Assembly (NCBI RefSeq): GCF_016907475.1
Contig: NZ_JAFBCA010000001.1
Coordinates: 1,860,001 to 1,924,000, forward strand
Direction: 5' to 3'
Length of the DNA stretch: 64,000 bases
DNA from: Nocardioides cavernae
GTDB lineage: Bacteria; Actinomycetota; Actinomycetes; Propionibacteriales; Nocardioidaceae
The notes beneath the pieces were generated by a model that was given only the letters and a program-made list of their open reading frames with translations, did not search any database and had not been told where the DNA came from. The position numbers and the translations under genes are program-made. Positions 13,628-22,692 of this stretch are shown in pieces. Every line of letters starts with the position of its first letter. The first letter of the stretch is position 1.

Positions 13628-16600
13628 ATGTGCGCTTCGATGGCTTGGCCCCGCCTGCTCCGCCTCCTCCTCGTTGTCGCACTCGGCCTGAGCCCGGTGG
13701 CCCTGGTTCCCGGCGCCGCTCACGCGGCGGACATCTCGATCTCCGGCACGGTCACCGGAACGCCGTACGGCGCGGGAACGGCGGACCCACAGCAGGGCGT
13801 CACCGTCGGGCTCTTCCTGGAAGGGAGCTACGCAGCACCGATTGCGACGGACACGACGGATGCGGATGGCACCTACGCCTTCGCGAACCTGGAGCCGGGG
13901 TCCTTCAAGCTCCGCGCGGTCAAGGCGGCGTTCAAGACGACGTGGTACTCCGGCTACTTCAACCCTCAGGACGCGACCCTGCTGACCCTCAACGAGGGCG
14001 ACCACTACACCGGCATCTCGTGGAACCTCGCCGACGCGACCACGGAGATCTCGGGGACGATCACAGGAACTCCGTTCGGCGCGGGGGCCGCCGATCCGCT
14101 GCCGGGCGCGACGGTCGGGCTCTTCCGGGAGGGGGACTACGCGGCGCCGATCGCGACGGACACGACGAATGCGGAGGGCGCCTACGCGTTCGCGGACGTG
14201 GCGCCCGGGTCCTACAAGGTTCGGGCAGCGAAGGCAGAGTTCAAGACGACGTGGTACTCCGGCTACTTCAACCCTCAGGACGCGACGCTGCTGCCCGTCG
14301 ACGAGGGTGCTCACTACACCGGCATCTCGTGGAACCTCGCCGACGCGACCACCGAGATCTCAGGGACGATCACCGGGACGCCTGCCGGCGCGGGGACAGC
14401 GGATCCGCTGCCGGGCGCGACGGTCGGGCTGTACGTCGAAGGGGCCTACGCCGCGCCCGTCGCGACTGACACCACGGATGCGCTGGGCGCGTACGCCTTC
14501 CCCGGCGTCGCGCCGGGCTCCTACAAGCTGCGTGCCTCGAAGGTGCAGTTCAAGACGACGTGGTACTCCGGCTACTTCAACCCCACGGACGCCACCACGC
14601 TGCCGATCAACCCGGGCGACCACTACACCGGCATCGCCTGGAACCTCGGCGATGCCACCACCGAGATCTCCGGGTCCATCACGGGCACCCCGTACGGCGC
14701 CAACCAGGCGACGCCGCTGGACGCCGCGACCGTCGACCTCTTCGTCGAGGGTGAGTACGCCAGCCCCGTTGCCACCACGACGAGCGTGGCCGGCGAGTAC
14801 TCCTTCCCGGCTCTCGCGGCGGGCAGCTACAAGGTGCGAGCCTCCAAGGCCGGCTTCAAGACCACGTGGTACTCCGGCTACTTCAACCCCACGGACGCCA
14901 CGGTGCTCCCGGTCAACGAGGGCGACCACTACACGGGCATCAGCTGGAACCTCGCCGACGCCACGACGGAGATCTCCGGCACGATCAACGGCACGCCGTA
15001 CGGCGCCAACCAGTCCAGCCCGCAGGCGGGGGCCTCGGTTGCGTTGTTCGCGCAGGGATCGGGGACGACCCCGATGGCGACCACCGTCACCGATGCCCAG
15101 GGCGACTACACATTCCCCAACGTGGCACCCGGGACCTACGAGCTGCGCGCGTCCAAGGACCTGTTCCAGACGATGTGGTATTCCGGCACGCCCCTGCGGA
15201 CGAATGCCACGGCGCTTCCCGTGACGCCCGGAGATCACTACACGCAGATCAGCTGGCACCTGCCCGATGCCACCACCAGCATCGAGGGGCAGGTGTTCGG
15301 CACGCCATGGCCCGACTACCAGCAGACCGAGATCGTCGGGGCGACAGTGGAGCTGTTCGCCGTCGACAACACCACCACCCCGATCGCCACCGACACCACG
15401 GCAGCCGACGGCTCATACGCCTTCGACGGTGTCGCCGCCGGCGACTACAAGCTCAGGTTCACCAAGGACGGCTGGCAGCGCCAGTGGTACTACTACGGCA
15501 CCACAGCCGACCAGGCCACGCCGATCACGGTCTCGCCCGGCGTCCACTACACCGGGGTCAGTGTCTGGCTGGCCGACGCGAGCATCGGCATCAGCGGCAC
15601 GATCACCGGGTGGCCGTTCGACGCGTCCGAGGGTGTCGCACTGCCGGGCGCCCAGGTCGCGCTGTTCACGCAGGGCAACACCAGCACTCCGCTCGCCACC
15701 GTTGCCGCCGGCGCGGGCGGGAGCTACGCCTTCGCCGGGATCGACGCCGGGACCTACCTGATCCGCGCCAGTGCCCCCGGCTACGTGACGCGTTGGGCCT
15801 ACTACGCCACGTCCGCGGCACAGGCAACGCCATTCGTGCTGGCCGCGGGCGACCACGTCCAGGTGGACCTCGCCCTCGACGACGCGAGCACCTCGCTGGG
15901 CGGCACCGTCTACGCGACCGCCTATCCCTCAGGTGAGCAGACCACGCTCCCGGGCGTGACTGTGAAGGTGTTCCCCGCGGGGGCCACCGGTGGGCCTCCG
16001 ACTGCCACGACCACGACCGGGGGCAACGGCAAGTACCAGTTCACCGGTCTGGCCGCCGGCTCCTACAAGGTCCAGTTCGTCCCGCCGGTCTCCTCCGACT
16101 ACGGCCCTGTCTGGTACGGCGGAAGCGCGACCGCCGCGGACAGCAGCGCGCTCGAGGTGACGTCCGGAACGCATCTCACGTGGGTGGACGCCTACCTGAG
16201 TGACACCTCCACCTCGCTGGCCGGAACGGTCAACCACGGCGCCCCGGACAACCCGGTGAACGGCGCCACGGTGAGTGTCTACTCGCCAGGCGACACCGTC
16301 ACGCCCGTCGCGTCGACCACCACCGCGGCGAACGGGTCGTACTCGTTCGTGGACCTGCCCGCGGGCAACTACCTGGTGAAGTTCAGCGCCGCGACGTATG
16401 CGACGCAGTGGTACTACGGCTCCCAGACAGCGCTCGGCGCGAGCCAGCTCGGCATCCAGCCCGGCTCCCACCTGACCGGGATCGACGCCTATCTCTCCGT
16501 TCCCGGTTCTGACTGGGAGGAGATCTCGACCCCCACCATCACCGGCCTGGCAGAGGTGGGAGCGGTGCTGACCGCCGTACCCGGCACGTGGTCCCCGGCC

Positions 16601-19600
16601 CCCACGACGTTCCACTACCAGTGGGCCGTCGGCGGTGCTGACGTCGCGGGCGCAACGGGGTCGACGTTCACGGTGCCCACCTCGGCCAAGGGACAGAAGG
16701 TGACCGTGACGGTGTACGGCGTGAAGGCCGGCTTCCCGCAGATCCCGCAGACCAGCGCCCCGCTCACGATTCCGTCGTGGAAGGCAAGTGACATCCCACC
16801 TGCCCTGAGTGCTCCCACCGGCACCGTCGCGGTCAGCCAGGTCAACGCTGATCCATCCGGTGTGGCCATCTCCTCCACTCCGGTGCTCGGGTTCCCGCGC
16901 AGCGGCGCCGATCACGTGGTGATCTCCAGCGGCGACGCGAACGAGGCAGCCGCGGTCGGCGACCCGGGGACGTTCATCAGCACCAACCTGGAGGGCGCGG
17001 CCGGAGCGGACGGCAACGATCTGACACAGCTGGTCCTGCAGGTGACGCCTCCTTCGGGGTCGACCTGCCTTCTCTTCGACTTCGTGTTCGCCTCCGAGGA
17101 GTTCCCCGAGTACGTCGGGTCCTCCTTCAACGATGTCTTCACGGTCGAGACGCCGTCGTACAGCGTGGCGAAGGTGAACGGAGCCATCTCCGCTCCCAAC
17201 AACGTGGCAGTGGACAGCGCGGGCAACATGGTGTCGATCAACACGGTCATCGGCCTGGCCTCGAAGCCGGGCACCGTGCTGGACGGAGCCACGCCGGTCC
17301 TCGTCGCCTCGGTCCCGGTCGTAGTCGGGCAGTCGACCCCCGTCGTGCTGTCGGTCCAGGACATCGGGGACAGCGCGTACGACTCGGCGGTCTTCATCGA
17401 CTCCTTCAGGTTCGGCTCGGGCGGACAGTGCTCGTCGTCGGTGGACCCGGTCGTCCCGATCAGCGGGCCGATTCCCGGCATCTCGGGTGGCAACGCAGTC
17501 GGTGCCACCCTCACCGCGGAGCCGGGCAGCTGGGCGCCTGACCCGGTCGACCTGGCCTACCAGTGGGCGGTCGACGGCATCGACGTGCCCGGAGCCACCG
17601 GCCCCACGTTCTCGGTGACGGGCGACCACGTCGGCACGACCATCACGGTGACGGTGACCGGTAGCAAGCCCGGCTACCAGTCCGTGTCCCGCACCAGCGC
17701 CGGCACCGACATCCCGGACGGCCCCGCCGTGACGGGTCCGAAGCCGACGATCACAGGCACCCCGGCACTCGGCAGCACGCTCACTGCGGTACCCGGCGAC
17801 TGGCTGCCCGCCGGGGTCACCCTGAGCTATGTGTGGAAGGCCGACGGTCTCGCGGTTCCCGGTGCCACTGGCGTCACCTTCGTGCCGGGCCCCGACCAGG
17901 TCGGCAAGGCGATCACGGTCTCGGTGACCGGAGCCTTGGACGGCTACGCCAGCAGCACCCGCACGAGTGACCCCACCGCAGGCGTCGCGGCGGGCAGCCT
18001 CACGACCGCCACGCCGAACCTGTCGGCGCCGGTCCGGGTGGGTCAGTCCGTCGCGGCCTCCACAGGAACGTGGTCACCGGTGCCGGAGGAGTTCTCGTAC
18101 CAGTGGCGGATCGACGGGGTGCCGGTCCAGGGCGCCACCGGCTCGACCTATCTCCCCGACCCCAGCGACCTGGGCAAGACCTTGACGGTGTCCGTCACCG
18201 GCACCAGGACCGGCTACACGACTGCAACGGCAACCAGCGCCGGCACCGTAGTGGCGCCGGGTGTGCTCGCCACGGACACCCCCACGGTGTCGGGCACGCC
18301 GAAGGTGGGGGAGACCCTGACCGCGGCCCCGGGCACGTGGGGCCCGGTCCCGGTGAACCTGGCCTTCCAGTGGCGGGTGGACGGGACGCCGGTCGCGGGT
18401 GCGACAACGGCGTCGTTCGCCGTACCGGCCGATGCGGTCGGGAAGGTGGTCTCGGTCGCCGTGACCGGCACGAAGACCGGTTATGCCGCAGCCACGGTGG
18501 TCTCGAGTGCGACGGCTGCAGTCACCCCGGGGACGCTCTCGACGGGCACTCCCGCTGTCACAGGCACGGCGACGGCGGGCGAGACGCTGACCGCGGCTCC
18601 GGGCACGTGGGGCCCGGTCCCGGTGAACCTGGCCTTCCAGTGGCGGGCGGACGGGACGCCGATCGCAGGCGCGACAGCTGTCACCTTCCTGGTGCCGACC
18701 GATGCGGTCGGGAAGAAGATCTCGGTCGCGGTGACGGGCACGAAGGCCGGATACGCCACAGCGACGGTGGTCTCGGGTGAAACTGCCGCGGTCGCGCCGG
18801 GTGTGCCGCCTGCGCTGACCCCCGGCACCCCCTCGGTGTCGGGCACGGCGAAGGTGGGCGAGACCCTGACGGCGGCACCGGGCACGTGGGGCCCGGCTCC
18901 GGTGGACCTGGCCTACCAGTGGCGAGCGGACGGGACGCCGATCGGCGGAGCGACATCGTCGTCCCTCGCGGTGACGCCCGGGATGGTCGGCAAGAAGATC
19001 TCCGTCGCGGTGACGGGCAGCAAGACCGGCTTCCCCTCAGCAACGGCAGTATCCGGCGAGACCACCGCGGTCGCGACGGGCACGCTGTCGGCCGGCACCC
19101 CCTCGGTGTCTGGCACCGCCAAGGTGGGCGAGACCCTTACCGCTGCCCCGGGCTCCTGGGGTCCCGGCGCGGTGGACCTGACCTACCAGTGGCTGCGCAA
19201 CGGATCCGCCATCCCCGGCGCCACCCAGGTGACGTACGTCCTGGGCGCGGGCGACGCGGGTGCGACCGTCTCCGTCAGGGTGACCGGCACCAAGACCGGG
19301 TACGACCCGTCGTCCGCCACGAGTGCCCCCACGCAGACCGTGGCGACGGCCGTCTCGACCTTCAGCTCGACGCCGGTGCCGCAGGTGAGCGGCATCGCGC
19401 AGGTGGGGGAGAAGCTCACGGCGGTCCCGGGCGTCTGGGCTCCCGCGGGCGCCCAGCTCACCTACCAGTGGCTGGTCAACGGAACCGTCCTCCCCGGGGC
19501 CACCACCCCGGTGATCTACGTGGCACCGGGCGCTGTGGGCAAGAGGTTCTCGGTGCGCGTCACCGGGTCCCTGCCCGGCTTCACGTCCGCCACCGTCACG

Positions 19601-19900
19601 AGCGCCCAGACCGCGGCTGTCGTGCTCGGCGAGATCGACGGCTCCACGCCGAAGATCAAGGGCACGCCCAAGGTCGGCCAGAAGCTGAAGGCAATACCCG
19701 GGGACTGGCACCCGGCGGGAGTCACGCTGACGTACCAGTGGAAGGCGAACGGGACGAAGCTGAAGGGTGCCACGAAGAAGACCCTGGTGATCCCTGCTGC
19801 TGCGAAGGGCAAGCGCATCACGGTGACCGTCACCGCGACGCTCGCCGGCTATGCCAAGACGAGCGAGACGAGCAAGAAGACGCTGTCGGTGAAGGGGTAG
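13628..19900 (+). CDS. Giant secreted repeat protein (CnaB-like repeats, choice-of-anchor L, Ig-like repeats)
   Basis: A 2,090-residue exported protein. I chose ATG 13628 because GGAGGT lies about 8 nt upstream and a clear signal peptide follows (LLRLLLVVALGLSPVALVPG, cleavage near AHAAD). Residues about 35-965 are nine carboxypeptidase-regulatory/CnaB-like beta-sandwich repeats (ISGTITGTP...GATVGLF...TWYSGYFNP...HYTGISWNLADATT). One Ig-like repeat follows, then a choice-of-anchor L domain of about 220 residues (FDFVFASEEFPEYVGSSFND). The last about 815 residues hold nine more Ig-like repeats with the pattern VGETLTAAPGTWGP...YQWRADGTPIAGAT...GKKISVAVTGTKTGY. There is no LPxTG motif or C-terminal membrane anchor; the end is Lys-rich. 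Probably an extracellular or wall-associated adhesin; no enzymatic motif is seen. Confidence 0.88.
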   Translation: MCASMAWPRLLRLLLVVALGLSPVALVPGAAHAADISISGTVTGTPYGAGTADPQQGVTVGLFLEGSYAAPIATDTTDADGTYAFANLEPGSFKLRAVKAAFKTTWYSGYFNPQDATLLTLNEGDHYTGISWNLADATTEISGTITGTPFGAGAADPLPGATVGLFREGDYAAPIATDTTNAEGAYAFADVAPGSYKVRAAKAEFKTTWYSGYFNPQDATLLPVDEGAHYTGISWNLADATTEISGTITGTPAGAGTADPLPGATVGLYVEGAYAAPVATDTTDALGAYAFPGVAPGSYKLRASKVQFKTTWYSGYFNPTDATTLPINPGDHYTGIAWNLGDATTEISGSITGTPYGANQATPLDAATVDLFVEGEYASPVATTTSVAGEYSFPALAAGSYKVRASKAGFKTTWYSGYFNPTDATVLPVNEGDHYTGISWNLADATTEISGTINGTPYGANQSSPQAGASVALFAQGSGTTPMATTVTDAQGDYTFPNVAPGTYELRASKDLFQTMWYSGTPLRTNATALPVTPGDHYTQISWHLPDATTSIEGQVFGTPWPDYQQTEIVGATVELFAVDNTTTPIATDTTAADGSYAFDGVAAGDYKLRFTKDGWQRQWYYYGTTADQATPITVSPGVHYTGVSVWLADASIGISGTITGWPFDASEGVALPGAQVALFTQGNTSTPLATVAAGAGGSYAFAGIDAGTYLIRASAPGYVTRWAYYATSAAQATPFVLAAGDHVQVDLALDDASTSLGGTVYATAYPSGEQTTLPGVTVKVFPAGATGGPPTATTTTGGNGKYQFTGLAAGSYKVQFVPPVSSDYGPVWYGGSATAADSSALEVTSGTHLTWVDAYLSDTSTSLAGTVNHGAPDNPVNGATVSVYSPGDTVTPVASTTTAANGSYSFVDLPAGNYLVKFSAATYATQWYYGSQTALGASQLGIQPGSHLTGIDAYLSVPGSDWEEISTPTITGLAEVGAVLTAVPGTWSPAPTTFHYQWAVGGADVAGATGSTFTVPTSAKGQKVTVTVYGVKAGFPQIPQTSAPLTIPSWKASDIPPALSAPTGTVAVSQVNADPSGVAISSTPVLGFPRSGADHVVISSGDANEAAAVGDPGTFISTNLEGAAGADGNDLTQLVLQVTPPSGSTCLLFDFVFASEEFPEYVGSSFNDVFTVETPSYSVAKVNGAISAPNNVAVDSAGNMVSINTVIGLASKPGTVLDGATPVLVASVPVVVGQSTPVVLSVQDIGDSAYDSAVFIDSFRFGSGGQCSSSVDPVVPISGPIPGISGGNAVGATLTAEPGSWAPDPVDLAYQWAVDGIDVPGATGPTFSVTGDHVGTTITVTVTGSKPGYQSVSRTSAGTDIPDGPAVTGPKPTITGTPALGSTLTAVPGDWLPAGVTLSYVWKADGLAVPGATGVTFVPGPDQVGKAITVSVTGALDGYASSTRTSDPTAGVAAGSLTTATPNLSAPVRVGQSVAASTGTWSPVPEEFSYQWRIDGVPVQGATGSTYLPDPSDLGKTLTVSVTGTRTGYTTATATSAGTVVAPGVLATDTPTVSGTPKVGETLTAAPGTWGPVPVNLAFQWRVDGTPVAGATTASFAVPADAVGKVVSVAVTGTKTGYAAATVVSSATAAVTPGTLSTGTPAVTGTATAGETLTAAPGTWGPVPVNLAFQWRADGTPIAGATAVTFLVPTDAVGKKISVAVTGTKAGYATATVVSGETAAVAPGVPPALTPGTPSVSGTAKVGETLTAAPGTWGPAPVDLAYQWRADGTPIGGATSSSLAVTPGMVGKKISVAVTGSKTGFPSATAVSGETTAVATGTLSAGTPSVSGTAKVGETLTAAPGSWGPGAVDLTYQWLRNGSAIPGATQVTYVLGAGDAGATVSVRVTGTKTGYDPSSATSAPTQTVATAVSTFSSTPVPQVSGIAQVGEKLTAVPGVWAPAGAQLTYQWLVNGTVLPGATTPVIYVAPGAVGKRFSVRVTGSLPGFTSATVTSAQTAAVVLGEIDGSTPKIKGTPKVGQKLKAIPGDWHPAGVTLTYQWKANGTKLKGATKKTLVIPAAAKGKRITVTVTATLAGYAKTSETSKKTLSVKG
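13729..16515 (+). repeat. Nine CnaB/carboxypeptidase-regulatory-like coding repeats
   Basis: Nine repeats of about 100 residues. Repeats 1-3 are nearly identical and repeats 4-5 close (shared TWYSGYF, HYTGISWNLADATT); 6-9 are progressively diverged. The gradient suggests recent duplication at the N-terminal end. Confidence 0.85.
17455..19897 (+). repeat. Nine Ig-like coding repeats (a tenth lies at about 16525-16770)
   Basis: Repeats of about 88-92 residues with conserved L-T-A-x-P-G-x-W and Y-Q-W. Repeats in the middle (about 18260-19330) are the most alike, including a shared 26-bp-plus block around GGCACGTGGGGCCCGGTCCC at about 18334 and 18604. The last repeat is Lys-rich. Confidence 0.85.
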
Positions 19901-20079
19901 GTCACAGGAGTTCTCCACAAGCTTTGCCCTGGGTCTGTTTTCCTGCGCTCCGCGCTGGGTAGCGTGACGGTGCACGTTCTCGGGGAAGCAGGTGCCGCAC
20001 GATGGCCGTTGATCGCGTTCCGCGCGGCCTGCTCGAGCTTCTCGACCGCGGTCGCGGGGTCGGCGTGAACGGTGATCAT
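19849..20079 (-). CDS. Doubtful small ORF, possible mobile-element remnant
   Basis: A 76-residue ORF preceded by a good ribosome site (GAGAGGAAG, 6 nt before the ATG). The first residues, MITVHADPATAVEKLE, look like the N-terminus of a small family often found near transposases (from memory, DUF6431-like), but the rest does not continue that similarity and runs into the antisense of the giant gene's 3' end. It marks the left edge of the low-GC accessory region. It may be the 5' stub of a broken gene. Confidence 0.22.
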   Translation of the reverse strand: MITVHADPATAVEKLEQAARNAINGHRAAPASPRTCTVTLPSAERRKTDPGQSLWRTPVTYPFTDSVFLLVSLVLA

Positions 20080-20145
20080 GGGTCTTCCTCTCTCACCTGC
20101 TGATACCCCCTCAGGGTATACGTAGTACAGAGCAGCCCTTGGGAT

Positions 20146-20835
20146 GTGGCGCGTTGGGCCGTTAAGTCGACTACGGTCCCGCTCGTGATCGCCATCATCG
20201 TTACTTGTATAGGCGCCCTCGCGGCACTGATTCCGGCGGTGGCGGCGCTCCGGGGCGGGCGACTGCGGCGTCTAGAGCGGCAACTCGCGCTGTACAAGAC
20301 CCTTCCCTCTGGCAAGGCAAAGAATGCTCTACGCCGGTCAATGAACCTGAACGCCACCGGGGTATATCTGGCCGAGCGTCGGAAACCGGGTTCGAATATG
20401 GCGCGGCTTGGCCTGGCGCTAGGCGTCTACGGCATCTACCTATTTCTGGGAGCCATGCTCTTGACGCTGGCCCCCGAGGCTCTTCAGTCGTACGAGACCG
20501 GTGTTAGTTGGCTCGACGATCCAGAACTCACGGCAGCCGGTGGGTATGTGATTGGCGTATCTGTCGCTGCACTCGGAGCGGTGGTGGCCTTCGTGGGGTT
20601 CGCGGTAAACGTCGCGAGCGAGTCGCCGCAGCACTACTTGGAGGCGGTGCGCCTGAGCAAGGAGCGCGCCAAAAGGGAAGCGACCGAGATTTCCCTACCA
20701 GCCCCAGAGGGACCCCTGAAGCGGTTGTGGTTCCGCGCCTACAACAAAGTTCGCGGGGTGGGGCCGGCAGACGACACAGACGGCGACTCGACCAACGACG
20801 AGCCTCGACAGGCTAAGAGTCCTGAGGGAGACTGA
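20146..20835 (+). CDS. Hypothetical membrane protein
   Basis: A 229-residue protein I do not recognise. It has an N-terminal hydrophobic segment (PLVIAIIVTCIGALAALIPAV), then a basic stretch (GGRLRRLERQLALYKTLP), two more hydrophobic segments (about 88-108 and 129-156) and a charged C-terminal tail ending in an acidic run. The start is GTG 20146; GTG 20185 is an alternative. Codon use is more AT-rich than in the flanking core genes, in keeping with an accessory region. No partner or function can be inferred. Confidence 0.6.
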   Translation: MARWAVKSTTVPLVIAIIVTCIGALAALIPAVAALRGGRLRRLERQLALYKTLPSGKAKNALRRSMNLNATGVYLAERRKPGSNMARLGLALGVYGIYLFLGAMLLTLAPEALQSYETGVSWLDDPELTAAGGYVIGVSVAALGAVVAFVGFAVNVASESPQHYLEAVRLSKERAKREATEISLPAPEGPLKRLWFRAYNKVRGVGPADDTDGDSTNDEPRQAKSPEGD

Positions 20836-20863
20836 GTTACGACTTCAACACCGCCGCTGGCGC

Positions 20864-21268
20864 ATGGGCCGGGCATCTCCTTGGGAGTGCCCCACGCCAG
20901 CACCGCACCGCCGCAACAAGGGTGAGTCGCTCGCGCACCACCTCGACACGAACTCTGGCGCGCGCAAGGTCGGCAACGACCGAGAGAACCTCGTCGCCGC
21001 GCGCATCCGCAAGGACGCGAAGTGGGAGGAAGCCGCGTCCTCCCTCGAACAGCGCGCCGCTGAGGTCCGCCGCGACCACGAGCGCGGCAAGCAGTACGAG
21101 CGCTACGACACTGCTGTCCGTCAGGGCAAGGCCAAGCCGCCCGTGGTCGTCCTGGCACCCGGTCTCGCCCCGCGCTACTGGCTCGGTCACTGCCTCGACT
21201 GTGGCCACGACCTGTGGGTGCGCAACCCGCGCCCTCGGGTGCCTATCTGTGAGGGGTGCCGGTCATGA
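20864..21268 (+). CDS. Hypothetical zinc-ribbon protein, first gene of a three-gene cassette
   Basis: A 134-residue protein with a basic, helical N-terminal half (ARKVGNDRENLVAARIRKDAKWEEAASSLEQRAAEVRRDHERG) and a C-terminal treble-type zinc site, CLDCGHDLWVRNPRPRVPICEGC. Its stop overlaps the next start (ATGA at 21265). Small tightly packed zinc-ribbon genes like this are common in actinobacterial integrative elements and prophages. The 5' end may be truncated, since the upstream sequence offers no good ribosome site. Function unknown. Confidence 0.55.
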   Translation: MGRASPWECPTPAPHRRNKGESLAHHLDTNSGARKVGNDRENLVAARIRKDAKWEEAASSLEQRAAEVRRDHERGKQYERYDTAVRQGKAKPPVVVLAPGLAPRYWLGHCLDCGHDLWVRNPRPRVPICEGCRS

Positions 21269-21540
21269 GCCGGGAGCCCTCGTCCGCCTCGATGCGGCTC
21301 GCCCGCTCGCGCGGCGGCTGGACCAACCCGCAGCCGCCCGTCGAGCTGCCGCCCACGCCCCTTCCGAGAATCCAGCGCAGGCGCAGTTTCAAGGTCGTGG
21401 TCGAGCCTGCGAAGCCCAAGCTTGCGCCGCCACCCCAGCCGACCGCGACCCCGAAGCGGGACCCCTACAAGACGCGGTGGTCTGACCTCACTCCGGAGGA
21501 GATGGCTTCGTTCCGCCTCTACCCGAAGGAGGGCCGATGA
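21265..21540 (+). CDS. Hypothetical small basic Pro-rich protein, second gene of the cassette
   Basis: A 91-residue protein rich in Pro, Arg and Lys (NPQPPVELPPTPLPRIQRRR, KPKLAPPPQPTATPKRDPYK) with a short C-terminal conserved-looking segment TRWSDLTPEEMASFRLYPKEGR. It overlaps by 4 bp both the gene before and the gene after it. No known domain seen. Function unknown; the strict overlaps suggest co-translation. Confidence 0.5.
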   Translation: MSREPSSASMRLARSRGGWTNPQPPVELPPTPLPRIQRRRSFKVVVEPAKPKLAPPPQPTATPKRDPYKTRWSDLTPEEMASFRLYPKEGR

Positions 21541-22577
21541 CCCGATCAAAGTTCTCACCGCCGCCGCTGACCTACGAGGACGCCGTGCGGCTGCGAACCC
21601 TCGTGCCCGACGATCCAATTCCGCTGCCGCCTGGACATCTCGCGTGCGAGGGCTGCGGGGTCGCGCACACCGGTCCCGTGGTCTCGACGATCGACCTGGG
21701 CAACGGCTGGACCCCCGTCGAGTTCACCCGCTGCCCGCACTGCCAGCGCCTGCACGACCGCGCCCCGGACCTGCCGACGCGGAACGTGCTCTTCGCCCTC
21801 TCCGTGATCCGGATGGAGCCGCCGGAGGACCCGACTCGACTGGTGCCGTGGATGCAGGTCGCCGCCCGCGCCGTGATGTGGCTCGACCCGGAGGCACCCA
21901 ACGGCCGCCTGTGCAGCCCGCAACGCTGGGCTCACGTGTCGGTGGGCAAGCGGGCGCAGATCAAGGAGGCCCTCCTCCTCGCCCTGCGCAGCCGCGCCCA
22001 CGTTGGCGCTCCTCTGCTCGACGTGCCGCCGCCGTGGGGCCGCGCGTGCCTGTTCTGTGGCGTCGGCTCCGTGCCACTGGCCCCGAGCGGACCACCACCG
22101 TCAGTCGTAGTACCCCGAATCCCGGTTCATGTCGGTCACCTCACCCATGAGCCACCGCCTCACGGCGTCGGTCGTCTCGTCCAGAGTGCGGCCAGCGACG
22201 TACTGGCGGTAGTACCGGTCGTTGGTGGGTTCGGGCGTCTCCGGTTCAGGCAGGGCATCGGCGTCTACCCAGAGCGCCACAACCGGAGGGAGACTTATTG
22301 GAAAGGTGATTGGGGCCGACAAGCCGCCCTCCGTCCTCGTCACGATCAGTCGCTGGTGCCCGAGGACGTTGCGGACGCGCTTGAGCCCTGCGACAACTTG
22401 GCCGTGGGGATGTGTGTTGCGCCGAGACAGGTAGCCGGGACGAACCATCTTGAGCCCCTCGTCCAGGCTGATTGCCCACCAGCAGAACTCCGTGAGGGGC
22501 ACGAAGTGATGCTTCTGTCCTTCCTCAATCAGTCGCCCGTACGCCCAGTTGAAGCCTTGCTCGGCTCGCCGGACTGA
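21537..22577 (+). pseudogene. Zinc-ribbon protein truncated by rearrangement, third gene of the cassette
   Basis: The frame is open for 346 codons, but only about the first 187 residues look like real protein: a CEGCG...CPHCQRLH zinc site, then LPTRNVLFALSVIRMEPPEDP, VGKRAQIKEALLLALRSRAHVG and a third pair in CLFCG near 22050. From about 22100 onward the frame is the antisense of a convincing minus-strand gene (22101-22607). I therefore think the native 3' end was lost at about 22090-22100 and that the remaining frame is accidental. It could still be expressed as a chimera. Confidence 0.5.
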
Positions 22578-22607
22578 CTCGTAATCCGGCTCTTGAGTAA
22601 CTGACAC
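22101..22607 (-). CDS. Hypothetical protein
   Basis: A 168-residue protein I do not recognise. It reads as a natural globular sequence (FNWAYGRLIEEGQKHHFVPL, TEFCWWAISLDEGLKMV, GLKRVRNVLGHQRLIV, PITFPISLPPVVALWVDA), and its C-terminal half has the look of small accessory-island proteins that carry no catalytic motif. It is convergent with and overlaps the truncated cassette gene. Codon use is less GC-rich than in core genes. A gene for the recognition or toxin side of a defence pair is possible but unsupported. Confidence 0.6.
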   Translation of the reverse strand: MSVTQEPDYESVRRAEQGFNWAYGRLIEEGQKHHFVPLTEFCWWAISLDEGLKMVRPGYLSRRNTHPHGQVVAGLKRVRNVLGHQRLIVTRTEGGLSAPITFPISLPPVVALWVDADALPEPETPEPTNDRYYRQYVAGRTLDETTDAVRRWLMGEVTDMNRDSGYYD

Positions 22608-22680
22608 CCCTAGGACCCTAGGCGGGCCAGCGCGTGTTGAAGTGCGGTCGCGTTCGCCTGCGAATGTCGGGCCTCGCGGT

Positions 22681-22686
22681 TAGCGT
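22681..22686 (+). promoter_or_regulatory. -10 box of the hypothetical gene at 22693
   Basis: TAGCGT exactly 6 nt before GTG 22693; a probable leaderless start inside the accessory region. Confidence 0.5.
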
Positions 22687-22692
22687 GCCGAC

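Noticed and set aside
13729..19897. A CRISPR-like or simple tandem repeat array
   Set aside because: The repeats are 260-300 bp, in frame and coding for beta-sandwich domains; no short identical repeats with unique spacers.
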